Shown: positions 1 to 9,476 of the stretch, one piece after another
How positions within the stretch are numbered: the stretch's first letter is position 1
How the letters are laid out: the number at the start of each line of letters is the position of its first letter
Assembly (NCBI RefSeq): GCF_000024405.1
Contig: NC_013517.1
Span: forward strand, 1 to 64,000
Reading direction: 5' to 3'
Source of the DNA: Sebaldella termitidis ATCC 33386
GTDB taxonomy: Bacteria; Fusobacteriota; Fusobacteriia; Fusobacteriales; Leptotrichiaceae
Length of the DNA stretch: 64,000 bases
Position numbers and translations under genes: made by a program
The notes under the pieces: generated by a model
Databases searched by the model: none
Told to the model about the DNA's origin: nothing
The model's input: only the letters and a program-made list of their open reading frames with translations

Positions 1-360
1 TATTATGTCGTGTGGATTTGTTGAAATGAAGATTTTTTAAGGGGTTCGAGGTATTTTTTTAGCGTGGTGGAAATGTGGAATTTTTTGGAAAGCGAAATTA
101 TCAAATTTTTTTCAACATCAAAATAAGAAAAAAATTTCGTATGTGGGAAAAGTTTTTTTTATCAGTAATTTGAACTATCTTATGTATTGTGGAAAACTAC
201 GTGAAAATGTGGAAAATTCATTTTTGATTATGAATATTATATGCTTTTTGTGGAAAACTCTGTTGAAAAGTGAATATCTACCGCCCTTGCGGAATTTTTT
301 TATTTATGATATAGTTCAAATACTTAAAAATTATTTGTATTTAGAAGGAGTGCATTACAA
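1..360. other. Putative replication origin (oriC) with DnaA-box cluster
   Basis: Non-coding AT-rich stretch directly upstream of dnaA. It carries three exact copies of TGTGGAAAA at 188-196, 208-216 and 249-257, plus looser relatives at 11-19 (TGTGGATTT), 74-82 (TGTGGAATT) and 142-150 (TGTGGGAAA). All six read in the same direction and are the complement of TTTTCCACA, one base from the classic DnaA box TTATCCACA. Clusters next to dnaA are the usual bacterial oriC arrangement, and many chromosomes are numbered from this point, so base 1 may be the chromosome start. The unwinding element could be any of the T-rich runs near 50-120 or 290-330. The short ORF that can be read across 143-376 is not believable. 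Confidence 0.7.
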
Positions 361-1719
361 ATGGTTGATCCGATAGTTTTATGGGAGAAAATTATAAAAA
401 TTTTGAAATACCAGATTGATGAAGTGGAGTTTAATACATATATAAAACCTCTAAATGTACATGAGTATAAGGATAATACCCTTTATGTATGGGTGGAATC
501 CACGTTTATGAAAGAGAAAGTAGAGCAAAGGTACAAGCTGAATATGATGGAGATAATCAATGATATACTTATGATGGAAGCATCGCAGAGAATCAATATT
601 ATATTTGAACTGAAGCAGGCAGCAGAGGAAAAATTTGAAAATTATATATCAGTAATGGATACTCAAAAAAAACTGATAAATAATCTGAATCAGAGATACA
701 GATTTGAAAACTTCGTGGTAGGAAAAGGAAATGAACTGGCCAATGCAGCATGTATAGCAATATCGCAAAATCCGGGAATAGTGTATAATCCTTTATTAAT
801 ATACGGAGGTTCAGGACTGGGAAAGACGCATCTGATGCATGCGGTGGGAAATGCCATTTTGGATAAGGATCCTAATAAAAAAGTACTTTACTGTACTTCT
901 GAAAATTTTAATAATGAATTTATAAACTCGCTGAGAGCAGGTCAGTTTGCAAATGTACAGAATTTCAGGGATAAATTCAGAACACTGGATGTATTACTAA
1001 TTGATGATATACAATTTTTTGAAAAAGTATTCGGACAGGGGACAGGGAGCGTAGAGGAAGAATTCTTCCACACATTTAATACTCTTCAGGAACTGGGAAA
1101 ACAAATAATCATGTCAAGTGACAGACTTCCGAGGGAAATAAGAAATCTTTCCAAAAGAATAGAATCGAGATTTGACAGCGGACTGTCTGTAGATGTACAA
1201 AAGCCGGATTATGAAACAAGACTTGCAATACTGAAAAATATAGCAGATTCTAAAAGTGTAATAATATCAGATGAAGTTCTGGAATTCATATCAAGCTCTA
1301 TAAGCTCCAATATAAGAGAGCTGGAAGGAGCACTTACAAGAGTAATTGCTAGATCTACGCTTTTACGAAAGGCTATAACGCTGCAGCTGGTACAGGAGGA
1401 TCTTGCAGATCTTCTGAAAAAACAGCAGTCTAAAATAACTGCAAATAAGATAATTACCACAGTATCTGGATATTATTCAATTCCTCTTGATGAGATGAAA
1501 GGGAAGAAAAGACAGCAGGAAATAACGAATGCCAGACAAATAGCAATGTTTTTGCTCAAGGATCAGCTGGATCTGAATCTGACTACCATAGGGGGTCTGT
1601 TCGGAGGAAGAGATCACAGTACGGTAATAAGCAGTATAAGAAAGATAGAAACAAGAATGAAGGAAGAAATAGTATTTAAAAAAGAGATAGATAATATAAA
1701 GCAGAAAATAGTGGAGTAA
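361..1719 (+). CDS. dnaA: Chromosomal replication initiator protein DnaA
   Basis: This is the AAA+ ATPase that binds DnaA boxes, opens the origin and loads the helicase. The protein has 452 residues, normal for the family. An N-terminal domain I covers roughly residues 1-85. The AAA+ core has Walker A GGSGLGKT at 149-156 and Walker B around D215-D216. The C-terminal DNA-binding domain IV carries the signature GGRDHSTV at 415-422. The ATG at 361 is preceded by AGAAGGAG at 342-349. It is the first gene after the putative origin, and the DnaA-box cluster just upstream suggests autoregulation, as is usual for dnaA. The identity is secure. Confidence 0.98.
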   Translation: MVDPIVLWEKIIKILKYQIDEVEFNTYIKPLNVHEYKDNTLYVWVESTFMKEKVEQRYKLNMMEIINDILMMEASQRINIIFELKQAAEEKFENYISVMDTQKKLINNLNQRYRFENFVVGKGNELANAACIAISQNPGIVYNPLLIYGGSGLGKTHLMHAVGNAILDKDPNKKVLYCTSENFNNEFINSLRAGQFANVQNFRDKFRTLDVLLIDDIQFFEKVFGQGTGSVEEEFFHTFNTLQELGKQIIMSSDRLPREIRNLSKRIESRFDSGLSVDVQKPDYETRLAILKNIADSKSVIISDEVLEFISSSISSNIRELEGALTRVIARSTLLRKAITLQLVQEDLADLLKKQQSKITANKIITTVSGYYSIPLDEMKGKKRQQEITNARQIAMFLLKDQLDLNLTTIGGLFGGRDHSTVISSIRKIETRMKEEIVFKKEIDNIKQKIVE

Positions 1720-1804
1720 AATAAGCAATTCTGACCTTTAAGTAAGAAAGTATAGGTTTAAAAAATATAAAACAATCTCATTAAGATGAAAAGTGGGGAT
1801 AAAA

Positions 1805-2017
1805 ATGAAAGAAGTGGAAATAAAAACAGAATTTATAAAACTGGATCAGCTTTTGAAATGGGCAGGAATGGTCGGTGACGGCGGAGAAGCCAGATACCAC
1901 ATTCTGGAAGGAAATGTTCGTGTAAACGGTGAAACAGAAAAAAGACGCGGGAAAAAAATCTATGAAAATGATATAATAGAACTTGACGGAGAAAAAATAA
2001 AAATAGTAAGAGGTTAG
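1805..2017 (+). CDS. yaaA: S4-domain RNA-binding protein, YaaA type
   Basis: Small 70-residue protein made almost entirely of one S4 RNA-binding fold. It shows the typical LDQLLKWAG helix near residues 15-23, a basic loop, and the strand containing NVRVNGETEKRRGKK. Proteins of this type sit between dnaA (or dnaN) and recF in many Firmicutes and Fusobacteria; their exact role is not settled, though ribosome-related RNA binding is likely. I chose the ATG at 1805 because a G-rich ribosome binding site (GTGGGG) lies about 6 bases upstream; an in-frame GTG at 1793 overlaps that site. The stop is one base before recF, so translation is probably coupled. Confidence 0.85.
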   Translation: MKEVEIKTEFIKLDQLLKWAGMVGDGGEARYHILEGNVRVNGETEKRRGKKIYENDIIELDGEKIKIVRG

Positions 2018-2018
2018 T

Positions 2019-3107
2019 ATGAAACTTAAACAGTTAAGTTTGAATAACTTTAGGTGTCTGGAAAATAAAAAAATAGAATTTGATCCGGATTTTAATCTCA
2101 TATACGGTAAAAATGGACAGGGGAAAACATCACTGATTGAAGCTGTCTATTTTTTGGCCACCGGAAAAAGTTTCAGAACCAAAAAGGTAAAAGAGCTGAC
2201 TTCATATGATAAAATCAGAACTATTGTTTATGGAAGCTTTGAGTCAAAGCTGTCCGGAAAAACAATAGCAATTGATTTTAATAACGATAAAAAAGAATAT
2301 TATGTAGATAAAAATAAGACAAAATACATAGATTACGTAGGAATACTAAACGTGATTTCCTTTATACCGGAAGATATAGAAATAATAATAGGAAATCCGT
2401 CAGTACGCCGGGGTTTTTTTAATTATGAAATTTCCCAGACTAAAAATATATATTTAAAAACACTGGTTGATTTTGAAAAAATACTGAAAACGAGAAATAA
2501 GCTTATAAAAGAAAGAAAAACGAACAAGGAACTCTATCATATATATAATGAAAAATTCATAGAGGAAGGGTCAAAAATAATTCTGATGAGAAAAGAGTAC
2601 GTAAAAAATATATCCAGACTTTTGAATCTTAATTACAGAAAGCTTTTTGACGCTAATTCCGAACTAAGATTAAAATATGATTCTTTTATAGATAACATTG
2701 ATAAAATGACACTGGAAGAAATAAAGGAAAAATTCAGGGAAGAGACAGTAAAAAAGCATGACAGGGAAAAAAGATACGGCTATACTCTTGTAGGGCCGCA
2801 GAAGGAAGATTTTGTCTTTGAACTGAACGGTAAAAATGCCAAGGCTTTTTCATCTCAGGGTGAGAAAAAATCGATTATCTTTTCACTGAAAATAGCGGAA
2901 ATAGATATGCTGATAAAGGAAAAAAATGAAATTCCGGTATTTTTGATAGATGATATTTCTTCATATTTTGATGAAATCAGAAAAAACAGTATTTTAAACT
3001 ATTTTAAAAATAAAAATATACAGTGTTTTATTACTTCAACAGAAAAACTGGATATAGAAGGAAAAAAAATATATATAGATAAAGGGAGAATACTGTCAGA
3101 TGAATAA
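2019..3107 (+). CDS. recF: DNA replication and repair protein RecF
   Basis: SMC-like ATPase that loads RecA on gapped DNA with RecO and RecR. The protein is 362 residues, the family norm. Walker A (GKNGQGKTS) lies near residues 30-38. The ABC-type signature region (SSQGEKKS) and a Walker B segment ending in LIDDIS lie in the C-terminal quarter. It starts one base after the S4 gene stop and overlaps the following dciA-like gene by 8 bases, so these genes form one transcript. No dnaN lies between dnaA and recF here, so the beta clamp gene must be elsewhere. Confidence 0.97.
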   Translation: MKLKQLSLNNFRCLENKKIEFDPDFNLIYGKNGQGKTSLIEAVYFLATGKSFRTKKVKELTSYDKIRTIVYGSFESKLSGKTIAIDFNNDKKEYYVDKNKTKYIDYVGILNVISFIPEDIEIIIGNPSVRRGFFNYEISQTKNIYLKTLVDFEKILKTRNKLIKERKTNKELYHIYNEKFIEEGSKIILMRKEYVKNISRLLNLNYRKLFDANSELRLKYDSFIDNIDKMTLEEIKEKFREETVKKHDREKRYGYTLVGPQKEDFVFELNGKNAKAFSSQGEKKSIIFSLKIAEIDMLIKEKNEIPVFLIDDISSYFDEIRKNSILNYFKNKNIQCFITSTEKLDIEGKKIYIDKGRILSDE

Positions 3108-3960
3108 AAAGAAACTGAACAGAATAGGTGAGGTAAGCATAAGCAGAATTACCGAAAATGACAGATATATGATACACATTATAAGAAAAAATTGGAAAAA
3201 AATAGTCGGGGATGTTATAGCGGAATATTCTTTCCCATCTTTTTTTAGTAAGGGAAAGTTAACTGTAATTGTGGAAAATAACCTTATTATGAGTGAAATG
3301 AAGATGTACAGGGAAACTATACTGGAAAATGTAAACGAAGAGTTTCACGGTACTGCAGTAAGTGAAATTTATATAAAAGGCGGGAAGATACATAATAACA
3401 GGGATATTTATAATGAGCATAAAGAGACAGAGGAAACAGCAGAGATAACTGCCGAGGAAAAAGAGAAAATAGAGAGACTTTTTCCTGATGTTGAAAATAA
3501 TGAACTTGCAGAAAGAATAAAAAATATTGCATTAAATTCCAAAATTAATGAAAAAATACTTTTGAAAAAAGGATACATAGAATGTGAAAGATGCGGCGAT
3601 TTATTCTTAGGTGAAGAAGAAATGTGCATAAAGTGCAGAAATGAACTGGAAAATGAAAAAATGGGGAGAATAAAAAAGCTTATAGAAAAAAATCCTGTAA
3701 TAAGCTACAGAGAGACAGAAAGAGAAATAGAAGAACTGACAGAGGGGGAATTCTATAAAGCCAGAGATCAGCTGGCGGAAGATCTTACTTTGTTTGTATC
3801 GGAGCTTATAGAGCAGAATAACCTGAAAGAAGCAGGAGAAACTGCCGAAAAATATGCCTTATACAGAACAGGATCAAGTGAAGTATATATAATAAATAAA
3901 GTAAAAGAAGAGCTTTTGAACAGGCTTACCAAATTTTTGAAGCTGAGGGGAAGGATATAA
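3100..3960 (+). CDS. dciA: DciA-like (DUF721) protein with extra zinc-ribbon C-terminal region
   Basis: The first ~85 residues match the DUF721/DciA fold, including the IIRKNWKKIVGD segment and a beta-rich part around LTVIVENN. DciA proteins help load the replicative helicase in bacteria lacking DnaC/DnaI. At 286 residues this is much longer than a minimal DciA. The extra part is charged and contains a CERC...CIKC pair (two CxxC motifs about 13 residues apart) near residues 164-180, consistent with a small zinc ribbon, followed by a helical C-terminus. It overlaps recF by 8 bases and ends one base before the next start. The DUF721 assignment is fairly firm; the role of the extension is unknown. 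Confidence 0.75.
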   Translation: MNKKKLNRIGEVSISRITENDRYMIHIIRKNWKKIVGDVIAEYSFPSFFSKGKLTVIVENNLIMSEMKMYRETILENVNEEFHGTAVSEIYIKGGKIHNNRDIYNEHKETEETAEITAEEKEKIERLFPDVENNELAERIKNIALNSKINEKILLKKGYIECERCGDLFLGEEEMCIKCRNELENEKMGRIKKLIEKNPVISYRETEREIEELTEGEFYKARDQLAEDLTLFVSELIEQNNLKEAGETAEKYALYRTGSSEVYIINKVKEELLNRLTKFLKLRGRI

Positions 3961-3961
3961 T

Positions 3962-4213
3962 GTGTATATTTATATCGAAAATAATAATTTTATACCTCTG
4001 AAAGATATAATACTTATAATAGAACATTCTGATTTTGTGAAAGATAAAAAAAACAGAGACTATCTGAATAAATACAGAAAAAAAATAATCGATCTGAGCA
4101 GGAAAGAGCCTAGAACAATAATAATGACCAATGAATTCATATATATAAGCTCTTATACTAACAGAGCACTGAAGATGAGAGCAGAGGAAATGGAAAATCT
4201 GAAGAATCTGTAA
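3962..4213 (+). CDS. remB: RemB/YaaB-like DUF370 protein
   Basis: An 83-residue protein resembling the extracellular matrix regulatory protein RemB (YaaB, DUF370), found between recF and gyrB in many Firmicutes. The N-terminal strands MYIYIENNNFIPLKDII and the TNEFIYISSYTNRALKMRA segment fit the family. It starts with GTG, since the overlapping ATG at 3960 is out of frame and closes after about 13 codons. A GGAAGG site at suitable spacing supports the GTG. Function here is unknown; in Bacillus the related RemA is a DNA-binding regulator of matrix genes. Confidence 0.75.
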   Translation: MYIYIENNNFIPLKDIILIIEHSDFVKDKKNRDYLNKYRKKIIDLSRKEPRTIIMTNEFIYISSYTNRALKMRAEEMENLKNL

Positions 4214-4236
4214 GTGAATATACAGCCGGAGGAAAA

Positions 4237-4917
4237 ATGAGTGAAATTTTTGATGCCAAGAGTATTGCTGTTCTTGGAATTATGGAAGGAATAAGAAAAA
4301 AGCCCGAGATGTTTATCGGCTCTGTGTCAGCTGAAGGGCTCTGCAATCTGGTATGGGAAATAATTGATAACTGTGTAAACGAAGCTTTAGAGGGATTTTG
4401 CAATACTATAAAGGTAAGACTGCTTAAAAATAATATAATAGAAGTATCTGATAACGGAAGAGGACTGCCTGTGGATTTTTACGAAAAAGCCGGTAAATCA
4501 AAGCTTGAGGTTATCTTAACGGGAAAATATATAAGAGGAGAATTAACAGGCGGTATTTACAAGCTTTCACGGAAAAAGTATAAGGGAGGTCTTGTTTCAG
4601 TTAACGGATTATCTGAAACTCTGGAGGCTGTAGTAATAAAAGACGGCAAAGTATGGTATCAGAAATATCATAAAGGAGTGCCGTCAGGAGATATAAAAAA
4701 GACAGGGGAGAAATCTGAATATATTCACGGGACTGTGATAAGATTCAGAGCTGACAGGGAAATTTTCGGGGAATTGGAATATGACTATGAAATTTTGCTT
4801 GCAAAATTAAAGGAAATCCGGGGAATAAAAGTAATTTTATGTGATGAAAGAAATGAAGCTGCCGGAAAAACAGAAAGTTTTTATTTTAACGGGGAAATTA
4901 GAGAGTTTCTTAAATGA
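4237..4917 (+). CDS. Truncated GyrB paralogue (GHKL-like domain only, altered ATP lid)
   Basis: A 226-residue protein clearly homologous to the first ~235 residues of the GyrB encoded just downstream, ending before the transducer, TOPRIM and tail domains. It keeps the catalytic glutamate and Mg-binding asparagine equivalents (E41, N45) and the ATP-binding D72 in DNGRG. The glycine-rich lid is rewritten: GGLHGVG of GyrB is replaced at the same length by RKKYKGG (about residues 112-118). It has its own GGAGGAAAAATG start, the reading frame is intact, and spacing to remB is short, so it is probably co-transcribed with recF-dciA-remB. No typical gyrase activity is possible. It may bind GyrB or DNA, or be a decaying duplicate; the in-frame, length-preserving changes favour a retained protein. 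Confidence 0.85.
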   Translation: MSEIFDAKSIAVLGIMEGIRKKPEMFIGSVSAEGLCNLVWEIIDNCVNEALEGFCNTIKVRLLKNNIIEVSDNGRGLPVDFYEKAGKSKLEVILTGKYIRGELTGGIYKLSRKKYKGGLVSVNGLSETLEAVVIKDGKVWYQKYHKGVPSGDIKKTGEKSEYIHGTVIRFRADREIFGELEYDYEILLAKLKEIRGIKVILCDERNEAAGKTESFYFNGEIREFLK

Positions 4918-4995
4918 AAATCTGAAAAAATAAAGAGTTTAAATATATTTAAGTTTTTACATATAAATATATCTAAAGACTTTAAAATCAATGGA

Positions 4996-5024
4996 TTGAT
5001 AAAAAGTCGTAAACATGATAAAAT
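4996..5024 (+). promoter_or_regulatory. Sigma-70-type promoter of gyrB
   Basis: TTGATA at 4996-5001 and TAAAAT at 5019-5024, separated by 17 bases, lie in the gap after the truncated gyrB copy. Predicted transcription would begin about 25 bases before the gyrB ATG. gyrB-gyrA can thus be expressed apart from the recF-side genes. Confidence 0.65.
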
Positions 5025-5056
5025 ATAGAGTATGGAAATATAGAACGGAGGAAAAA

Positions 5057-6985
5057 ATGAGCGATAATTATAACGCGGAGAGTATAACGGTCCTTGAGGG
5101 ACTTGAGGCCGTTAGAAAAAGACCAGGAATGTACATTGGTTCCACATCGGCCAAGGGACTTCACCATTTAGTCTGGGAAGTAGTTGATAATAGTGTCGAT
5201 GAGGCTTTGGCAGGATTTTGCGACACTATAAAAGTAAGAGTACTGGAAGATAATATAATAGAGGTAATCGATAACGGGAGAGGTATCCCGGTAGAAATGC
5301 ACGAAAAAATGGGGAAGTCAACTCTTGAAGTAGTTTTAACAGTGCTGCATGCCGGAGGAAAATTTAATAATGATAACTATAAGGTTTCCGGAGGACTTCA
5401 CGGGGTAGGGGTTTCAGTAGTTAATGCCCTTTCTGAAACCCTTGAGGCCATCATAACAAAAGACGGGAAAGTATGGTATCAAAAATATCACAGAGGAGTA
5501 CCCGAAGAAGATATAAAGCAGATAGGCGAAGCGCCGGAAGATGCTCACGGAACTACAATAAGATTCAAAGCTGACGGTGAAATATTTGAAACGTTGGAAT
5601 ATGATTATGAAATTTTGCTTACAAGACTAAAGGAAATGGCTTATTTAAACAAAGGCTTAAGAATAATTCTAAGTGACGAGAGACAGAAAGATAAACCGAA
5701 AACAGACGATCTGCATTTCGAAGGGGGAATAAGAGACTTCCTTTCAGAGATAGCAGATGATGAAAGAGTGCTGGATGATATAATATACATGGATGATTCA
5801 GTGGAGCTGGACAACAAAAAAAGAGTAGAAGTGGAAATAGCCATGACATACACAATTTCACAAAGAGAAATGGTTTATTCATTCGTAAATAATATAAATA
5901 CTCATGAGGGAGGAACACATGTAAGCGGCTACAGAACAGCACTTACAAGAGTTCTTAACGAGATTTCCAAGCAGATGGGACTGGTAAAGGATAAGGACGG
6001 TTCTTTTCAGGGATCTGATGTAAGAGAAGGTCTGGTGGCTATCTTAAGCATAAAAATTCCAGAACCGCAGTTCGAAGGACAGACAAAAACAAAGCTCGGA
6101 AACAGTGAAATAACAGGTGTAGTATCCGGAATAGTGGGAAGCTCGCTTAAGATGTATCTGGAGGATCATCCTAAAGAAGCTTCAAACATAATAGAAAAGA
6201 TATTAATGTCGAAAAAGGCAAGAGAAGCTGCAAAAAAAGCAAGAGAGCTGGTACTAAGAAAGAGCTCGCTGGAAGTAGGCTCGCTTCCCGGAAAGCTGGC
6301 AGACTGTTCATCAAAAGATGCTTCAGAATGTGAAATATACATAGTCGAAGGAGATTCGGCAGGAGGTTCGGCAAAACAGGGAAGAGACAGAAGATTTCAG
6401 GCTATACTTCCTTTGAGAGGTAAAATATTAAACGTAGAAAAAGCAGGAATAGGAAGAGCTTTGGAAAATGCTGAAATAAGAGCAATGATTACTGCATTCG
6501 GAGCCGGATTCGGCGATGAAATGGATCTGGAAAAATTAAGATATCATAAGATAATAATCATGACTGATGCCGATGTGGACGGAGCACATATAAGAACACT
6601 GATGCTTACTTTCTTCTACAGACATCTGAGAGAGCTGATAAATGAGGGACACATATATATTGCACAGCCGCCGTTATATAAGGTACAGGCCGGAAAGCAG
6701 ATACAGTATGTATATTCGGATGAGCAGCTGCAGAGTGTTACTAAAGTAATGGATCAGGAAAACAAAAGATACGGTATACAGAGATATAAGGGTCTTGGAG
6801 AGATGAATCCCGAACAGCTGTGGGAAACAACAATGGATCCTGAAGTAAGAACTCTGCTGAAAGTATCACTGGAGGATGCCACATACGCAGATAAAATGTT
6901 TAATGTACTGATGGGAGATAAAGTAGAGCCTAGAAGACAATTTATAGAAGAACATGCACAGTATGTAAGAAACTTAGATATCTAA
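5057..6985 (+). CDS. gyrB: DNA gyrase subunit B
   Basis: ATPase subunit of gyrase, which introduces negative supercoils with GyrA. The protein has 642 residues, the normal size of the short bacterial GyrB. It shows the GHKL ATPase domain ([20 protein letters not shown]), the transducer, the TOPRIM domain with EGDSAGGSA and DADVDGAHI, and the tail ending in [10 protein letters not shown] start at the ATG at 5057 because CGGAGG lies 5-10 bases upstream; the frame stays open a further 42 bases upstream to 5015 but that segment overlaps the promoter. A 14-base gap leads to gyrA. Confidence 0.98.
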   Translation: MSDNYNAESITVLEGLEAVRKRPGMYIGSTSAKGLHHLVWEVVDNSVDEALAGFCDTIKVRVLEDNIIEVIDNGRGIPVEMHEKMGKSTLEVVLTVLHAGGKFNNDNYKVSGGLHGVGVSVVNALSETLEAIITKDGKVWYQKYHRGVPEEDIKQIGEAPEDAHGTTIRFKADGEIFETLEYDYEILLTRLKEMAYLNKGLRIILSDERQKDKPKTDDLHFEGGIRDFLSEIADDERVLDDIIYMDDSVELDNKKRVEVEIAMTYTISQREMVYSFVNNINTHEGGTHVSGYRTALTRVLNEISKQMGLVKDKDGSFQGSDVREGLVAILSIKIPEPQFEGQTKTKLGNSEITGVVSGIVGSSLKMYLEDHPKEASNIIEKILMSKKAREAAKKARELVLRKSSLEVGSLPGKLADCSSKDASECEIYIVEGDSAGGSAKQGRDRRFQAILPLRGKILNVEKAGIGRALENAEIRAMITAFGAGFGDEMDLEKLRYHKIIIMTDADVDGAHIRTLMLTFFYRHLRELINEGHIYIAQPPLYKVQAGKQIQYVYSDEQLQSVTKVMDQENKRYGIQRYKGLGEMNPEQLWETTMDPEVRTLLKVSLEDATYADKMFNVLMGDKVEPRRQFIEEHAQYVRNLDI

Positions 6986-6999
6986 AGAAGAGGTGGACA

Positions 7000-9459
7000 A
7001 TGTCAATAAAAGAAACAGAAATTCTAGCGGAAAAGCCGATATATATAGAAGATGAGATAAAAGCGTCTTATCTGGATTATTCCATGAGTGTAATTGTAAG
7101 CCGGGCTCTTCCTGATGTAAGGGACGGTCTAAAGCCGGTCCACAGAAGGATTTTATTTGCAATGAACGAGCTTGGAATGACCTATGATAAGCCCTATAAA
7201 AAGTCAGCAAGAATCGTCGGGGAAGTTTTGGGTAAATATCACCCGCACGGAGATTCGGCAGTATACGGAGCAATGGTAAGACTGGCTCAGGAATTCAATA
7301 CCAGATACCTTTTGATAAACGGTCACGGAAACTACGGTTCAATTGACGGTGACGGAGCCGCGGCAATGAGATATACAGAAGCAAGAATGGCAAAAATATC
7401 AAACGAGCTGCTGGAAGATATAGATAAAAATACTATTGATTTCAGAAAGAACTTTGATGAAAGTCTGGATGAACCGACAGTACTTCCTGCAAAACTTCCG
7501 AATTTGCTTCTTAACGGAGCTACGGGAATAGCAGTAGGTATGGCTACGAATATACCTCCTCATAATGCAGGAGAAGTATGTGACGGAATAGTGGCAATGA
7601 TAGAAAATCCTGATATAACAATAGACGAACTGATAACATATATAACAGGACCTGATTTTCCTACAGGCGGAATTATAAACGGAAGAAGCGGAATAATAGA
7701 AGCTTATAAAACAGGAAGAGGAAAAGTAAGAGTAGCAGGAAAAATAAAAATAGAAGAAAGTAAAAACGGTAAGGAGTCAATTATAGTAAATGAGCTTCCT
7801 TATCAGGTAAATAAAGCAAGACTTATAGAAAGAATCGCAGAGTTAGTAAGAAATAAAAAGCTGACAGGAATATCCGATCTGAGAGATGAATCAGACAGAG
7901 ACGGAATAAGAGTAGTAATAGAACTGAAAAGAGGCGAAGAAAGTGAATTAATACTAAACAGCCTCTACAAATATACTGATCTGCAGAATACTTTCGGTAT
8001 AATATTTCTGGCTCTTGTTGATAATGCACCAAGAGTACTGAATCTGAAAGAAATACTTCAAAATTATCTGAAACACAGATATTCGGTAGTAACCAGAAGA
8101 ACTAAGTTTGAGCTGGATAAGGCCGAAAAAAGAGCGCATATATTGGAAGGGTTTAAAATAGCTCTGGATAATATAGACGAAGTAATAAAAATAATCAGAG
8201 GATCACAGGACGGAAATGAAGCCAAGGATAAATTAATGGCAGGTTTTGCTTTTTCCGAAGTTCAGGCAAAAGCAATTCTTGATATGAGATTACAAAGGCT
8301 GACAGGTCTGGAACGTGGAAAAATAGAAGAAGAGTATAAAGAATTAATGTTATTAATAGAAGAATTAAAAGCTATTTTAAGTGATCCGGATAAAATTTAT
8401 GCTATAATAAAAGAGGAAGTAAAGAAAATAAAAGAAGATTTTTCTGATCCTAGAAGAACTGAAATAAGAGACGCAAGGGTAGAAATAGGAATAGAGGATC
8501 TTATTAAGGATGAGGAAGTAGTAGTTACACTTACAGATAAAGGTTATGTAAAAAGAACTCCTATTGATGTGTACAGAGCACAAAAAAGAGGAGGAATCGG
8601 AGTAAGTGCTACAAATATCCTTGAGGACGATATAATAAAAGATATGTATATCGCTAAAAATCTGGATTCTTTACTGATTTTTACAACAAAAGGAAAAGTG
8701 CATGACATAAAAGTCTATGAAATACCTGAGGCAAGCAAGCAGGCAAGAGGAAGACTGATAAGCAATATTATAAAGCTTCAGGAAGACGAAATGGTCAGTA
8801 CAATAATAAAAGTAAGAGAATTTGAAAAGGATAAGGATATATTCTTTGTGACAAGAAAAGGAGTTGTCAAGAAAACGAATCTTGAGCTTTTTGCCAGCAT
8901 AAATAAAGCCGGTATAAAAGCTATAGGATTAAAAGATGACGACGAGCTGATTTTCGCAGGACTGACTTCCGGAACATTGAAAGATGAAATATTCCTTGCT
9001 ACAAGAGAAGGTTTTGCTATAAGATTCTCTGAAAATGATGTAAGAAGTATGGGAAGAACAGCATCAGGAGTTAAGGGTATAACATTAAGACCTGAGGATG
9101 TAATAGTTGCCGGTGCGATAATTTATGCTTCAGAAGATCTGAGCGGAAAAACAATACTTACTATCAGTGAAGAAGGATACGGAAAAAGAACAAAGCTGGA
9201 AGAATACAGATTACAGTCACGTGGAGGAAAAGGAATAACAAACTTAAAGAAAAATACTAAAACAGGTAAAATATCCGATGTAAAAATAGTAGATGACAGT
9301 TCTGAAATTATGCTGATAACTTCTGAAGGAACATTAATAAGAACACAGGTAAATTCTATATCTATAATAGGAAGAGCAACATCAGGAGTCAGAATAATGA
9401 AAGTAAGAGAAAATGAAAAAGTAGCATCAACAGTAAAAATAACACCAGAAATCGAATAA
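7000..9459 (+). CDS. gyrA: DNA gyrase subunit A
   Basis: The DNA breakage and reunion subunit of gyrase. The protein has 819 residues. The catalytic tyrosine is Y125 in the segment [10 protein letters not shown], and the quinolone-determining loop GDSAVYG covers D85-G90. The GyrA box, required for DNA wrapping, is QKRGGIG at 528-534, followed by beta-pinwheel repeats to the C-terminus. It directly follows gyrB with an AGAAGAGG ribosome site and must share its promoter. The residue equivalent to E. coli Asp87 is glycine (G90), which from memory is the usual state in Fusobacteria rather than an acquired resistance change. Confidence 0.98.
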   Translation: MSIKETEILAEKPIYIEDEIKASYLDYSMSVIVSRALPDVRDGLKPVHRRILFAMNELGMTYDKPYKKSARIVGEVLGKYHPHGDSAVYGAMVRLAQEFNTRYLLINGHGNYGSIDGDGAAAMRYTEARMAKISNELLEDIDKNTIDFRKNFDESLDEPTVLPAKLPNLLLNGATGIAVGMATNIPPHNAGEVCDGIVAMIENPDITIDELITYITGPDFPTGGIINGRSGIIEAYKTGRGKVRVAGKIKIEESKNGKESIIVNELPYQVNKARLIERIAELVRNKKLTGISDLRDESDRDGIRVVIELKRGEESELILNSLYKYTDLQNTFGIIFLALVDNAPRVLNLKEILQNYLKHRYSVVTRRTKFELDKAEKRAHILEGFKIALDNIDEVIKIIRGSQDGNEAKDKLMAGFAFSEVQAKAILDMRLQRLTGLERGKIEEEYKELMLLIEELKAILSDPDKIYAIIKEEVKKIKEDFSDPRRTEIRDARVEIGIEDLIKDEEVVVTLTDKGYVKRTPIDVYRAQKRGGIGVSATNILEDDIIKDMYIAKNLDSLLIFTTKGKVHDIKVYEIPEASKQARGRLISNIIKLQEDEMVSTIIKVREFEKDKDIFFVTRKGVVKKTNLELFASINKAGIKAIGLKDDDELIFAGLTSGTLKDEIFLATREGFAIRFSENDVRSMGRTASGVKGITLRPEDVIVAGAIIYASEDLSGKTILTISEEGYGKRTKLEEYRLQSRGGKGITNLKKNTKTGKISDVKIVDDSSEIMLITSEGTLIRTQVNSISIIGRATSGVRIMKVRENEKVASTVKITPEIE

Positions 9460-9476
9460 TAGAAGGAGTGATTCTT

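Noticed and set aside
143-376. 77-codon ORF upstream of dnaA
   Set aside because: It runs through the DnaA boxes and into dnaA in another frame, with no ribosome site.
7253-7269. GyrA Gly90 at the position of E. coli Asp87, resembling a quinolone-resistance change
   Set aside because: From memory, glycine is the usual residue here in Fusobacteria, with Ser86 (Ser83 equivalent) kept, so it is a lineage norm rather than acquired resistance.
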